A stretch of 51,811 nt of DNA. It comes from Pseudomonadales bacterium (GTDB taxonomy: Bacteria > Pseudomonadota > Gammaproteobacteria > Pseudomonadales > Azotimanducaceae). The notes under the pieces were generated by a model that was given only the letters and a program-made list of their open reading frames with translations, did no database searches and was not told the origin of the DNA. Each line of letters starts with the position of its first letter. Position 1 is the first letter of the stretch. Made by a program: the position numbers and the translations under genes. The stretch lies in contig JANQMF010000064.1 of NCBI GenBank assembly GCA_028280225.1, positions 1 through 51,811 of the forward strand, written 5' to 3'. Positions 25,971 to 34,064 of this stretch are shown here, piece after piece.

Positions 25971-26378
25971 ATGAGCAGTGCAGAGGATATTCTGCCGTCC
26001 CTGGAAATATGCGCAGAACGATGTGGAGATATTGTACCCGACGTATATCAGCGCTTTTTTGCGTTGGACAAAGGTGCCGCGGAATTAATGGCACACTCTG
26101 ATGACCATATGCGCGGCCGCATGTTTGAACAAACCCTGGAATTGCTGATGTCCGACCAGCACTTTGGTGAAGATGGTTACCTTAATTGGGAACTGGACAA
26201 CCACCTGATGGCGTACCAGGTTAACAAGGAAATGTACACGGCGTTTTTTCAAGCCATTATTGAGGTGGTTCGCGAAGGGGCAGGAGAACACTGGAAGCCT
26301 GCTGATGCCCAGGCTTGGCAGGATCGCGTTAACTATATTCTTGACTTTGTTTACAGGCACCCGGCGGTGCAGACATGA
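25971..26378 (+). CDS. single-domain globin coupled to a tyrosine phosphatase
   Basis: This 135-residue globin-fold protein has VPDVYQRFFALDKGAAELM as the A-B helix region, His78 in ELDNHLMAYQV as likely proximal haem ligand, and a C-terminal helix WQDRVNYILDFVYRH. It is distantly similar to the globin at 17075 (DVYQRFF versus FFASFYQRF). The stop overlaps the next ATG as ATGA. A globin translationally coupled to a protein phosphatase suggests gas-responsive signalling, but this is inference from arrangement only. Confidence 0.75.
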   Translation: MSSAEDILPSLEICAERCGDIVPDVYQRFFALDKGAAELMAHSDDHMRGRMFEQTLELLMSDQHFGEDGYLNWELDNHLMAYQVNKEMYTAFFQAIIEVVREGAGEHWKPADAQAWQDRVNYILDFVYRHPAVQT

Positions 26379-27166
26379 CGGCAGCCCAGCGGGTGATCAA
26401 CATTCCCGGAGCGGTTAATCTGCGGGAGTTAGGAGGATACCGGACCGAGTCCGGGCGTGTTGTTCGCAGCGGTGTACTTTTCCGTTCGGGCACCCTGACT
26501 CATCTAACGGCTGAGGGGCAACAGGCTTTTGCCGATCTGGGTGTTGCCTTGATCTGCGACTTGCGCCGGCCGGATGAAAAGACGGAGGAGCCCACGCCCT
26601 TGCCTTCAGATCAGCCCACCCGGCTGGAAATACCTATTGATCCGGGCAGTGCCGTGGAGTTGCGCAAACGCCTGCGGGATACCGGCCTCACCCTTGCCGA
26701 ACGGGTGGATTATATGACCAGCCTTACCGGTGAGTTAACCCGTGATCATGCACCCGACTATGTCAGCATGTTTGATGGCTTGTTAAGCATGGATGATGGC
26801 GGCTTTCTGGTGCATTGCTCGGCCGGTAAAGACCGTACCGGCGTTGCTGTTGCGTTGATTTTACATGCCCTGGGTGTGCCGCGGCATACGATTGTTGAAG
26901 ACTACCTGTTTACCAACAACTGCATGGACTACGAAGGATATATTCTACCCAAGTGGGTGGCCCGGTTTTCCGAAGAGAATGGCAATGCTGAGCAACTGCC
27001 TGATAAAGAATCTGTCATGGCCCTGTTTGGCGTCAGGGAAGAATATCTCCAGGCCGCCTATGCGGGCATGGAGGCTGAGTTTGAAGGTGTGGAACACTAT
27101 ATCACCGATGCCTTGGGGTTGAGCCAGGGGGACCGGCAGGCACTTCAAGCACGATTTCTGTTGTAG
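26375..27166 (+). CDS. tyrosine-protein phosphatase (Y_phosphatase3 type)
   Basis: This 263-residue phosphatase opens with the family signature NLRELGGYRTESGRVVRSG and has the catalytic loop VHCSAGKDRTG with nucleophile Cys148 and Arg154 (CX5R). Related bacterial enzymes dephosphorylate phosphotyrosine or phosphoinositides. It starts inside the stop of the globin gene and ends 6 bp before the convergent methyltransferase. No tyrosine kinase is nearby. Confidence 0.9.
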   Translation: MTAAQRVINIPGAVNLRELGGYRTESGRVVRSGVLFRSGTLTHLTAEGQQAFADLGVALICDLRRPDEKTEEPTPLPSDQPTRLEIPIDPGSAVELRKRLRDTGLTLAERVDYMTSLTGELTRDHAPDYVSMFDGLLSMDDGGFLVHCSAGKDRTGVAVALILHALGVPRHTIVEDYLFTNNCMDYEGYILPKWVARFSEENGNAEQLPDKESVMALFGVREEYLQAAYAGMEAEFEGVEHYITDALGLSQGDRQALQARFLL

Positions 27167-27172
27167 AATTCC

Positions 27173-27889
27173 TTACGTTGGGTTCAATCTCAGCAGATCT
27201 ACCCGGTTAGGTGTTTTGAATTGAAAGGGTGGGTCGTTGTCCTGCCGGTGGCTTTCGAACTTTTCCCGTATCAGGGCCAACAGTTCGCCATCGACATTGT
27301 GATCTGTGTGGGTGGCGTTGATGATGCCGGCTTCAAACTGGTCAAATGAAGTTAACTTGACGTCGGCGTAAAAAAAGTGCTGATGCTGCAGGCGAAAGCG
27401 GCCCGAGTCCACGGCTTCAACGGTGGCGGCAAAGGCCGCCTGGCGGACAGCCTGTTCGTCATGGAACAGACGTATCACTTCGTTAAGGTCACCGGCAAAT
27501 ACCGGCTCGGAGATATACAACCAACCATTGGGTTTAAGCGCCCGGGCTATTTCGGCGAAGGCCCGGTTGAGCAAGTCTGCCGGCACGTGGTGTAGCGACT
27601 TCATCATAATCACGATGTCAAAACTGGCGTCGGGTGCCGGAATATCTTCCGCGCCGAAGTGGGCAAACTCTACCCGTGGTATGTCTTGTTGAAGGTTGTG
27701 TTGATGGGCGATTGGGTCAACTTCAGCCGCCACAGCCTTGGTGAGCTGACTGGCCAGGGCAAGCTGACGGATTTTTTCTCCGCGTCCACATCCCAGTTCC
27801 AGAACATGGGCATTTTCCAGCGGCAACAGCTCACACATGAAATGTATTTCATCTCTTGTTGGCTGGGGGTTATTGGTACAGATTTCCAT
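27173..27889 (-). CDS. class I SAM-dependent methyltransferase
   Basis: This 238-residue protein has motif I VLELGCGRGEKIRQLAL, the acidic loop EVDPIAH, motif III SFDIVIMMKSLHHVP and motif IV ALKPNGWLYISEP, as in Methyltransf_11 enzymes acting on small molecules. The ATG at 27889 is chosen over the adjacent upstream TTG. It lies 6 bp downstream of the FAD-dependent monooxygenase-like gene, so the two are an operon, and oxidation followed by methylation of one compound is a reasonable inference. Confidence 0.87.
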   Translation of the reverse strand: MEICTNNPQPTRDEIHFMCELLPLENAHVLELGCGRGEKIRQLALASQLTKAVAAEVDPIAHQHNLQQDIPRVEFAHFGAEDIPAPDASFDIVIMMKSLHHVPADLLNRAFAEIARALKPNGWLYISEPVFAGDLNEVIRLFHDEQAVRQAAFAATVEAVDSGRFRLQHQHFFYADVKLTSFDQFEAGIINATHTDHNVDGELLALIREKFESHRQDNDPPFQFKTPNRVDLLRLNPT

Positions 27890-27895
27890 CAAGTG

Positions 27896-29302
27896 TCAGG
27901 CTCCATCAAGTTCTTCTAACATACGCTCTAAATTGGCAATGGAGCGTTTGCTGTCTTGTTGCATCCGACTCAGCATGGTGGCTTGTTCGGCTGATATTTC
28001 ATTGGGTTCGCCGGGCATGCTGAAGCCGTCAAGGCGTGCATTGCGTAACCACGCCTGCAGATCCGCATCTTGAGACCAGCGCAGGGTGTTCAGATTGTTG
28101 GCCAAAGTTGTGCGCAAAAAATCGATATCTGAATCTGGATGAGGTACCGGGGTACACAGGAGGTTTTTGTCCTGTATGGGTAGATGGGTATATGCGGCCT
28201 CGATGTGGCCGATAAACGCCGCGCTAAATACTTGTTGGCATGTGCGCACGGATTGCAGGGTGATTTTTCCGTTTTCGAATACAGGCTGTTGGGGTCTGCG
28301 CTCCAGGCCGTCTGCGCTGCAGTCGATGTGGAGGGTGTGTAAGTCAGTGGGTATTTCACCCTGGTCCAGGTGGATTTTTGTTTTATCGATTTGTTGCACG
28401 CGCCCCATGCGAATAATGTTGGGGATCTTGCGGAGCTGCTCAAGTTCCGCCTGGGTGACGGTGGCGCACCGGTACATGGTGGGTATAACTTCGGGATCAA
28501 AGCGGATAAGTTGCCCGGTTGCCGCTACTTTTTCAAAAACTTCCTCTATATTCCCGGATTCTGCAATGGCCCGGGTTTGCAGGGCAAAACCCTTGCCCAC
28601 GGATTCGCCGAAAAGATCACCGGGTTGAATGTTGGCGCGGTCCAGCATCCAGGAGTCCCGGGGCATGATCCAAAAGATATGTTCCGGGTTGACCTCATTC
28701 TTCAGCAGGAACAGGCAGGCATCCATGCCGGTTTTACCGGCACCGACAACAACGTAACGCTGGTACTGTCCCGTGAGCCGGGGCAGGGCATTAGGAGGTT
28801 CACAATGTACGCCGTCAGCAACCTGGTATTGGGGAGGGCGCATGGATGGCACGGTGACATTCATGTAGGTGGCATCCACCACAGTGGCGGCCTCAACCTT
28901 GTACTTGGCTGCGGAAACCAGCGAATGGAATTCGCCGTTGCCGGTGTATTCGCACATGGGAAAGTAGTTCACGCGCCCGGAGGGAAGAAATTGCTGCTGC
29001 ATCACTTGATCGAAGTAAGCACAAACCTCGCTGTTGGTGGCCAGTTCGTACAACCCTTTGTTCCACCCGGTCTGGTCGATGGCATCGCTGCCCAGATGTT
29101 TGCTGTTTACCCCGTAGAAAGCGGAAGGCTGGTGCAGGCGTACGTAGGGATAGGCATCGTTCCAATGTCCCCCGGGCTGGTGGTGGCGGTCAACCATAAC
29201 CACGCGGGCCTGGGTTTCTTCCATTAACACATCGGTAAACGCCATCCCCATGGCGCCGCTGCCGATAACGAGATAGTCAGCGTCAAGTTCATGTATAGCC
29301 AT
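27896..29302 (-). CDS. FAD/NAD(P)-binding monooxygenase-like protein
   Basis: This 468-residue flavoprotein has an N-terminal FAD fold (YLVIGSGAMGMAFTDVLM, then VDRHHQPGGHW) and a second dinucleotide fold (YVVVGAGKTGMDACLFLL), the two-Rossmann layout of flavin monooxygenases. The exact Baeyer-Villiger/FMO fingerprint (FxGxxxHxxxW) is not evident, so the reaction is unassigned. It heads an operon with a methyltransferase. Two palindromic repeats lie between it and the FAH gene upstream. Confidence 0.82.
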   Translation of the reverse strand: MAIHELDADYLVIGSGAMGMAFTDVLMEETQARVVMVDRHHQPGGHWNDAYPYVRLHQPSAFYGVNSKHLGSDAIDQTGWNKGLYELATNSEVCAYFDQVMQQQFLPSGRVNYFPMCEYTGNGEFHSLVSAAKYKVEAATVVDATYMNVTVPSMRPPQYQVADGVHCEPPNALPRLTGQYQRYVVVGAGKTGMDACLFLLKNEVNPEHIFWIMPRDSWMLDRANIQPGDLFGESVGKGFALQTRAIAESGNIEEVFEKVAATGQLIRFDPEVIPTMYRCATVTQAELEQLRKIPNIIRMGRVQQIDKTKIHLDQGEIPTDLHTLHIDCSADGLERRPQQPVFENGKITLQSVRTCQQVFSAAFIGHIEAAYTHLPIQDKNLLCTPVPHPDSDIDFLRTTLANNLNTLRWSQDADLQAWLRNARLDGFSMPGEPNEISAEQATMLSRMQQDSKRSIANLERMLEELDGA

Positions 29303-29367
29303 CGTTTAACCCCTCAGGTTTGTGAATAATCTAACAAACCTCAGTAGGCTGCGACAAACCCTGCCGC

Positions 29368-29412
29368 CGAATTCGCTAACGTTGGGGTCAGACCCCAGCG
29401 TAAGCGAATTCG
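29368..29412. repeat. GGGGTC-N-GACCCC palindrome, copy 2 (extended)
   Basis: A 45-nt palindrome is centred on A29390. Its inner arms are ATTCGCTAACGTTGGGGTC and GACCCCAGCGTAAGCGAAT (two mismatches), and the symmetry extends three more bases each side. It lies just beyond the 3' end of the FAH gene, 6 bp from copy 3. Confidence 0.85.
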
Positions 29413-29418
29413 AAAACT

Positions 29419-29449
29419 GCTAACGCGGGGGTCTGACCCCAACGTTAGC
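29419..29449. repeat. GGGGTC-N-GACCCC palindrome, copy 3
   Basis: A 31-nt palindrome is centred on T29434, with arms GCTAACGCGGGGGTC and GACCCCAACGTTAGC. Its core is the reverse orientation of copy 2 and matches copy 1. It may fold in RNA as a bidirectional 3'-end structure for the FAH gene, which ends at 29460. Confidence 0.85.
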
Positions 29450-29459
29450 GGTTTGGGTG

Positions 29460-30332
29460 TTAGAACAAGGTGGTGTCAGCTGGCTCGTCGATGATTTCGT
29501 TTTCTATGTAGCCAAGCTGGTCAAGTTCAACACGCACTTTATCACCGGGGGATAGGGCGCTGGGTGGTTTCATAGCCATGCCCACACCGGCAGGGGTGCC
29601 GGTGACGACAACATCACCGGGCAGCAGGGTGAAGGCGGTGGACAGGTACGCCAGAATTTCATAACAGTTAAAAATCAGGTCGTTGGTATTGGTATCCTGA
29701 CGCACTTCGCCGTTTACCAGGGTGCGCAGCTGTAAGCGATGTGGGTCCAATCCCTCGTCGACGACCAGGGCCGGTCCCAGCGGGCAGTGTGTATCCCAGG
29801 ATTTGCCCATCGTAAACTGGGGTGGGGTGCCACGCAGTTGCCAGTCGCGCACGCTTACATCGTTGTTGATGGTGTAACCGGCAATTACCTCAGGTGCTTT
29901 GTCAGCGGGAACACGGCGGCACTTTTTACCTATCACAAAGGCCAGTTCACCTTCATAGTCCAGCATTTTGGTTTCTGCGGGTTTGTGCACGGGATCGTAA
30001 GGCCCGGTTATGGAAGTATTCTGTTTGGTAAAAATCACCGGGTGTTCGGGAATTGGCATGCCGCTTTCTACTGCGTGCGCGCGATAATTAAGGCCCACGG
30101 CCAGAATTTTCCCGGGTTGGGGAACGGGGCTTTCCAGTTTCACATCGGCCAGGTCAAAATGGGGTGCACTGCGGCTTGAGGCAGCAGCCTGTAAGGCATC
30201 TTCGCCACCGTTCAGCAGGTCGACCAGGCTGGTGGGCAGTTTTGGGTTGGCCTTACTCAAGTCAATAATCCGGGTGCCCTCCAGCCGGCCAATGCGCGTT
30301 AGGTTGCCTTCGGTAAAAGAGATCAGGTGCAT
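29460..30332 (-). CDS. fumarylacetoacetate hydrolase (FAH) family protein
   Basis: This 290-residue protein has the FAH catalytic core: GKILAVGLNYRAHA, MLDYEGELAFVIGK (acidic metal ligands), GYTINNDVSVRDWQ, GKSWDTHCPLGPALV and VVTGTPAGVG. Members hydrolyse C-C bonds of acylpyruvates, decarboxylate, or hydrate products of extradiol ring cleavage. GGGAGGA before the ATG is a strong ribosome-binding site. Divergence from an extradiol dioxygenase at 30501 makes processing of its ring-cleavage product the most likely role. Confidence 0.9.
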   Translation of the reverse strand: MHLISFTEGNLTRIGRLEGTRIIDLSKANPKLPTSLVDLLNGGEDALQAAASSRSAPHFDLADVKLESPVPQPGKILAVGLNYRAHAVESGMPIPEHPVIFTKQNTSITGPYDPVHKPAETKMLDYEGELAFVIGKKCRRVPADKAPEVIAGYTINNDVSVRDWQLRGTPPQFTMGKSWDTHCPLGPALVVDEGLDPHRLQLRTLVNGEVRQDTNTNDLIFNCYEILAYLSTAFTLLPGDVVVTGTPAGVGMAMKPPSALSPGDKVRVELDQLGYIENEIIDEPADTTLF

Positions 30333-30438
30333 GGTAGTCCTCCCGGATTGGATTGATACGCAACTGTTTGTGTGTAGGCAGTGCCATCCACATGTAACGG
30401 TTCAAACAGGGGTCAAGATCAGCAAGGTTAGCTTTAAA

Positions 30439-30459
30439 CTTGTAATACTACAAGTATTA
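30439..30459. promoter_or_regulatory. overlapping palindromes between FAH and extradiol dioxygenase
   Basis: TAATACT-ACA-AGTATTA (30443-30459) is a perfect 17-bp palindrome. It overlaps a second one, CTTGTA-ATAC-TACAAG (30439-30454). They are about 107 bp from the FAH ATG and 42 bp from the GTG of the dioxygenase, an operator position. A MarR- or GntR-type repressor would suit the size. No such regulator gene is in the window. Confidence 0.55.
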
Positions 30460-30500
30460 ATATAAATTATTTGCTATATGACAAAATAAGGACTGCGACG

Positions 30501-31445
30501 GTGCGTGAGCAAACAACCCCACTTGACACGACTGTGCCTAATCAGGGTATAGCGGATATTCTGTACGTGCGCTTTCAAGTTGAAGATTTGGCCAAACAAC
30601 AAGTCTTTCTGGAGCACTTTGGCTTTGCGGTGGAGCGGGTAGACGGTTATCTGCTGGCCCGGGGCACCGACGCTAACCGATACTGTTATATCGCGGAGGA
30701 AGGGCCCGCTAAGTTCCTAGAGGTGGGATTTGAAGCACTCAGCCACCAGAAAATGCTGGAGATTGCTGCCCTGGAACAAGCGCAAGTATCTGCCCTGGAG
30801 TTTCCGGGTGGCGGTTCCGGGGTACTTTTACACGATCCTGACGGTGTAGCGGTCCGTATTGTCCACGGTATGGAACAGCCCCAGCCCATCACCCCGCCAA
30901 GACGTGCTCCGCTGAATACGGGTGAAGTTAAGCAACGCCTGGGTGAAAGGGTCAGTTTCCCTCACCAGGGACCCATAGTAAAACGGTTAGGCCACTGTGT
31001 ACTATTTGTTAACGACTTTCGAACCTCCGAAGCCTGGTACAAAAGCCGGTTGAGCATGTTAACCAGTGATGAAATCACCGGCGCCAGCGAAGATAAGCCC
31101 ACCGGGGCATTTCTGCGCTGTAACCGGGGAGAGGTTTATGTTGATCACCATACACTCTTTCTAATCAACGCCGGTAAAAGTGATTTTAATCATGCCGCAT
31201 TTGAAGTTGCGGATTGGGACAGCTTGCTGCTGGGCCATGACAGCTTGCGCGAACAAGGATACGAACACGCCATGGGCATTGGTAAACATGTTTTGGGCAG
31301 CCAGGTATTTGACTATTGGAAAGACCCCCAGGGGTTTATGCTGGAACACTTTACCGATGGTGACCTCTTCAACGAAGCCAACGGATCAAGTATAAAGTCT
31401 CCGGAAGTAGCTCTGGCCTCGCATTGGGGAGCAGGTGTGGCTTAA
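30501..31445 (+). CDS. extradiol (meta-cleavage) dioxygenase, VOC superfamily
   Basis: This protein of about 314 residues has two VOC modules. In the C-terminal module His165 (RLGHCVLFV), His231 (FNHAAFEV) and Glu282 (FMLEHFTDG) form the two-His-one-Glu iron site, at spacings (66 and 51) close to BphC (146, 210, 260). It is therefore likely an active type I extradiol dioxygenase cleaving a catechol. A TTG at 30471 would lengthen it, but AAGGA 8 nt before the GTG at 30501 favours the latter. It heads a run with sulfotransferase, Rieske oxygenase and SDR. Confidence 0.9.
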   Translation: MREQTTPLDTTVPNQGIADILYVRFQVEDLAKQQVFLEHFGFAVERVDGYLLARGTDANRYCYIAEEGPAKFLEVGFEALSHQKMLEIAALEQAQVSALEFPGGGSGVLLHDPDGVAVRIVHGMEQPQPITPPRRAPLNTGEVKQRLGERVSFPHQGPIVKRLGHCVLFVNDFRTSEAWYKSRLSMLTSDEITGASEDKPTGAFLRCNRGEVYVDHHTLFLINAGKSDFNHAAFEVADWDSLLLGHDSLREQGYEHAMGIGKHVLGSQVFDYWKDPQGFMLEHFTDGDLFNEANGSSIKSPEVALASHWGAGVA

Positions 31446-31503
31446 TACCTGCCGGCTCCCGGTGTTTAAGAGTTGTTTTAACCACTGTCTTAAGGAGCAT
31501 AAT

Positions 31504-32379
31504 TTGACCCAGGCATCCCGACCGCGTTCTCTAGAAGAAATGCGCCAGCGGTTAAAACACTTAATTACGGAACGAAGTGTCAAACAGGGTATGGCCATGC
31601 AGCTGCGGCCCACGGACGTGGTCATCACCCCCTACGGCAAAAGCGGCACCACTTGGACCCAACAGATTGTTCATACCCTGCGCACCCGGGGTGATATGGA
31701 TTTTGACGACATTTCCCGGGTTGTCCCCTGGTTGGAAACCAGCGCGGACCTGGGCCTGGACTTGCAGGCTGAGCAAAAAGCAATTCCCCGGGCGTTCAAA
31801 AGCCACCTGGGTTGGGGACAGGTGCCTCACGGTGGACGTTACATCAACGTGGTGCGTGATCCCGGTGATGCCGCGGTATCCATGTTCAAGTTCCAGGAAG
31901 GTTGGTTTTTGGAACCCGGCGCGGTTACCGTGGACGAATTTATCAAAGAAGAATTCTTGCGGACACGCAACTACTACAAACACCTGCGTTCCTGGTGGCC
32001 GCGGCGTCACGACGATGATGTGCTCTTTCTCGCCTACGAACACATGCTGGCGGACCCGGAAAAAACCATTACGCGCATTGCGGAATTTATTGGTGTGACC
32101 CTGGATGACAATTTGTTGGCCATGACCCTGGAGCACTCGTCCATCGAATTCATGTTGCAGCACAAGGATCGCTTTGACGATGCCCTGTTGCGCGCGCGTA
32201 GCGAGGTTGTCTGCGACCTGCCGCCAGGCAGCGACAGTGCTAAAGTTCGTGTGGGTAAGGCCGGCGCAAAGGTGACCCTTGCATCCGCCACCCGGCAAAT
32301 GATGGTGGACGCCTGGCAGGAAGAAATTGGCGAAACACTGGGTTTTTTGGACTATCCCGCGTTGGTATCCGCCCTGTAA
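31504..32379 (+). CDS. PAPS-dependent sulfotransferase
   Basis: This 291-residue protein has the cytosolic sulfotransferase signatures: VITPYGKSGTTWTQQIVH (5'-phosphosulfate loop; Lys, Ser, Thr) and NVVRDPGDAAVSMFKF (3'-phosphate binding Arg and Ser). It would transfer sulfate from PAPS to a hydroxyl or phenol. A perfect AAGGAG lies 6 nt before a TTG at 31504. A GTG at 31435 overlapping the dioxygenase stop is possible but poorly placed. It is unusual between an extradiol dioxygenase and a Rieske oxygenase. Sulfation could protect or tag a phenolic intermediate. Confidence 0.9.
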   Translation: MTQASRPRSLEEMRQRLKHLITERSVKQGMAMQLRPTDVVITPYGKSGTTWTQQIVHTLRTRGDMDFDDISRVVPWLETSADLGLDLQAEQKAIPRAFKSHLGWGQVPHGGRYINVVRDPGDAAVSMFKFQEGWFLEPGAVTVDEFIKEEFLRTRNYYKHLRSWWPRRHDDDVLFLAYEHMLADPEKTITRIAEFIGVTLDDNLLAMTLEHSSIEFMLQHKDRFDDALLRARSEVVCDLPPGSDSAKVRVGKAGAKVTLASATRQMMVDAWQEEIGETLGFLDYPALVSAL

Positions 32380-32472
32380 GCGCCTTGCTCAAGCCAGCCG
32401 CGGCGATATAAACCCTTGAATAAATTTAGTACACGTTCCAAGATAAGTTGTTGAGGCTTGTTTGAGGACACG

Positions 32473-34053
32473 ATGAGTAGCACACAAAATAATGGTGTTC
32501 GCACCATGGATGACGCTTTTGCGGACATGCTGGCGGCAGATTCAAATCCGGACTATATCACCGACGCACTGCGCCGCAATGCGCCCCTGCCTGCGGGACC
32601 CACCCTGGTGCCGGTGGCCCGGTATATCGATCGAAAGTACCACGAGCTGGAGAAGGAAAATTTATGGAGCCGTGTGTGGCAAATGGCCGCCCACGAGGAC
32701 GACTTTGTTGAAGTGGGGGATGTAGTCCCTTATGACATCGCCACTCGCTCTTACCTCATTGTGAAAACCGCCGAAAATGAATACAAGGCTTATTATAATG
32801 CCTGCCTGCACCGTGGGCGAAAGCTGCGCGAAGTCAGAGCCAAGGGGTTGGATGAAATACGTTGTCCCTTTCATGGCTGGGCATGGAATCTTGATGGTTC
32901 GCTGAAGCAGGTGCCCTGTGCTTACGATTTTTCGGATCTGGACCGCGACAAAGAGTCTCTGCCCGAGGTCAAACTCAGTCGTTGGGGTCGTTTCCTGTTT
33001 ATAAATCCCGATCCGGATTGTGCACCCTTGGAAGCGCATTTGGGTGACCTGGCTGATCACTTTGAGGTGCTGCCTTATGAGCGCCGTTTTAAACAAGCCC
33101 ATGTGGCTAAGATTATTCGCGCCAACTGGAAGGTGGTCCAGGAAGCCTTTATGGAGTCTTACCATGTGCTGATGACCCACCCCCAGATCCTCACCGGTGG
33201 CGCCCACGATTTGTGTACCAAGTACGACGCTTTTGGCAATTATTCCAGAGCCATACGTTGTGGCGCCCTGGAAACTGAAGGCTTGCCGAGTTGGGAGCCG
33301 TTGACCAGCGAAAATGGCACTACCTGTCTGCGCCATCCTCTCAACGGCTGGGTCTATGAGCATCTGGGAGATGGGGTGGTCCAGGTCAGCACACCCAAGG
33401 GGCTAAGCGGAAAGTTCACCACCAACGCTGAGTGGCTGGAGGGGGAGTTGAAAGACGCCAATCCACACCTTTGTCTGTGGGCGGGGGGATGCCAGTTACC
33501 CGCGTCCGCCCCGGCACCCAGGGCCCGGGACATGGCATTGTCGGATGAGGCCAAGGCGGAAATGGACAAAGTACCTCTGCGGCAATTGCAGGCCCGCATG
33601 CAGCGCCTCATGCTCAAAGATGTGGTGCCCTCCATTGCCGACAATATCCCGGATGTGGAGCTGCACTCTTCAATGTATTTCACTGTCTTCCCAAACTGGC
33701 ATCCCTGGGGTTCGTTTAACTTGATCAACTACCGGTTCAGGCCCAATGGGGACAATCACGAAGAGTGCATTATGGAGTGTATGTACATGGCGCCCATTCC
33801 GGAAAACGGCGAGTACACTCCCGTGGGTGAAATTCACTGGCTGGGCCCGGACGACGATTGGACCGAAGCTGCTGAATTGGGCATGTTGACCAAAATCTTT
33901 AACCAGGATTTGCGTAATTTGCCTCATGTCTATGCCGGCATGAAGGCAACCGCCCGGGAACATTTGCGTCTGGGCGACTACAACGAGCTGAAGTTACGCC
34001 ATTTCCATAACCTGTATACGGAATGGGTGGATGGCGAACCCCGGCAACGCTGA
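32473..34053 (+). CDS. Rieske non-haem iron oxygenase, large subunit
   Basis: This 526-residue aromatic-ring-hydroxylating oxygenase alpha subunit binds its Rieske cluster through Cys111-X-His113 and Cys131-X2-His134 (NACLHRG, RCPFHGW). The catalytic iron site is in NWKVVQEAFMESYHVLMTH, with His231 and His236. At the position of the bridging Asp205 of naphthalene dioxygenase there is Glu228. The third iron ligand is an Asp or Glu in the C-terminal part. It lacks a beta subunit and reductase nearby, so electrons must come from elsewhere. GAGGA before the ATG at 32473 sets the start. It is longer than the usual 430-460 residues because of an insertion near 290-400. Confidence 0.92.
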   Translation: MSSTQNNGVRTMDDAFADMLAADSNPDYITDALRRNAPLPAGPTLVPVARYIDRKYHELEKENLWSRVWQMAAHEDDFVEVGDVVPYDIATRSYLIVKTAENEYKAYYNACLHRGRKLREVRAKGLDEIRCPFHGWAWNLDGSLKQVPCAYDFSDLDRDKESLPEVKLSRWGRFLFINPDPDCAPLEAHLGDLADHFEVLPYERRFKQAHVAKIIRANWKVVQEAFMESYHVLMTHPQILTGGAHDLCTKYDAFGNYSRAIRCGALETEGLPSWEPLTSENGTTCLRHPLNGWVYEHLGDGVVQVSTPKGLSGKFTTNAEWLEGELKDANPHLCLWAGGCQLPASAPAPRARDMALSDEAKAEMDKVPLRQLQARMQRLMLKDVVPSIADNIPDVELHSSMYFTVFPNWHPWGSFNLINYRFRPNGDNHEECIMECMYMAPIPENGEYTPVGEIHWLGPDDDWTEAAELGMLTKIFNQDLRNLPHVYAGMKATAREHLRLGDYNELKLRHFHNLYTEWVDGEPRQR

Positions 34054-34064
34054 GAGAATTTAGC

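Noticed and set aside
28370-29227. 285-codon plus-strand open frame opposite the FAD monooxygenase-like gene
   Set aside because: It is rich in Gly and His with no motif, while the minus-strand frame shows two clear dinucleotide-binding folds.
31561-32298. 245-codon minus-strand open frame opposite the sulfotransferase
   Set aside because: The plus-strand frame carries both PAPS-binding motifs; the antisense frame is a shadow.
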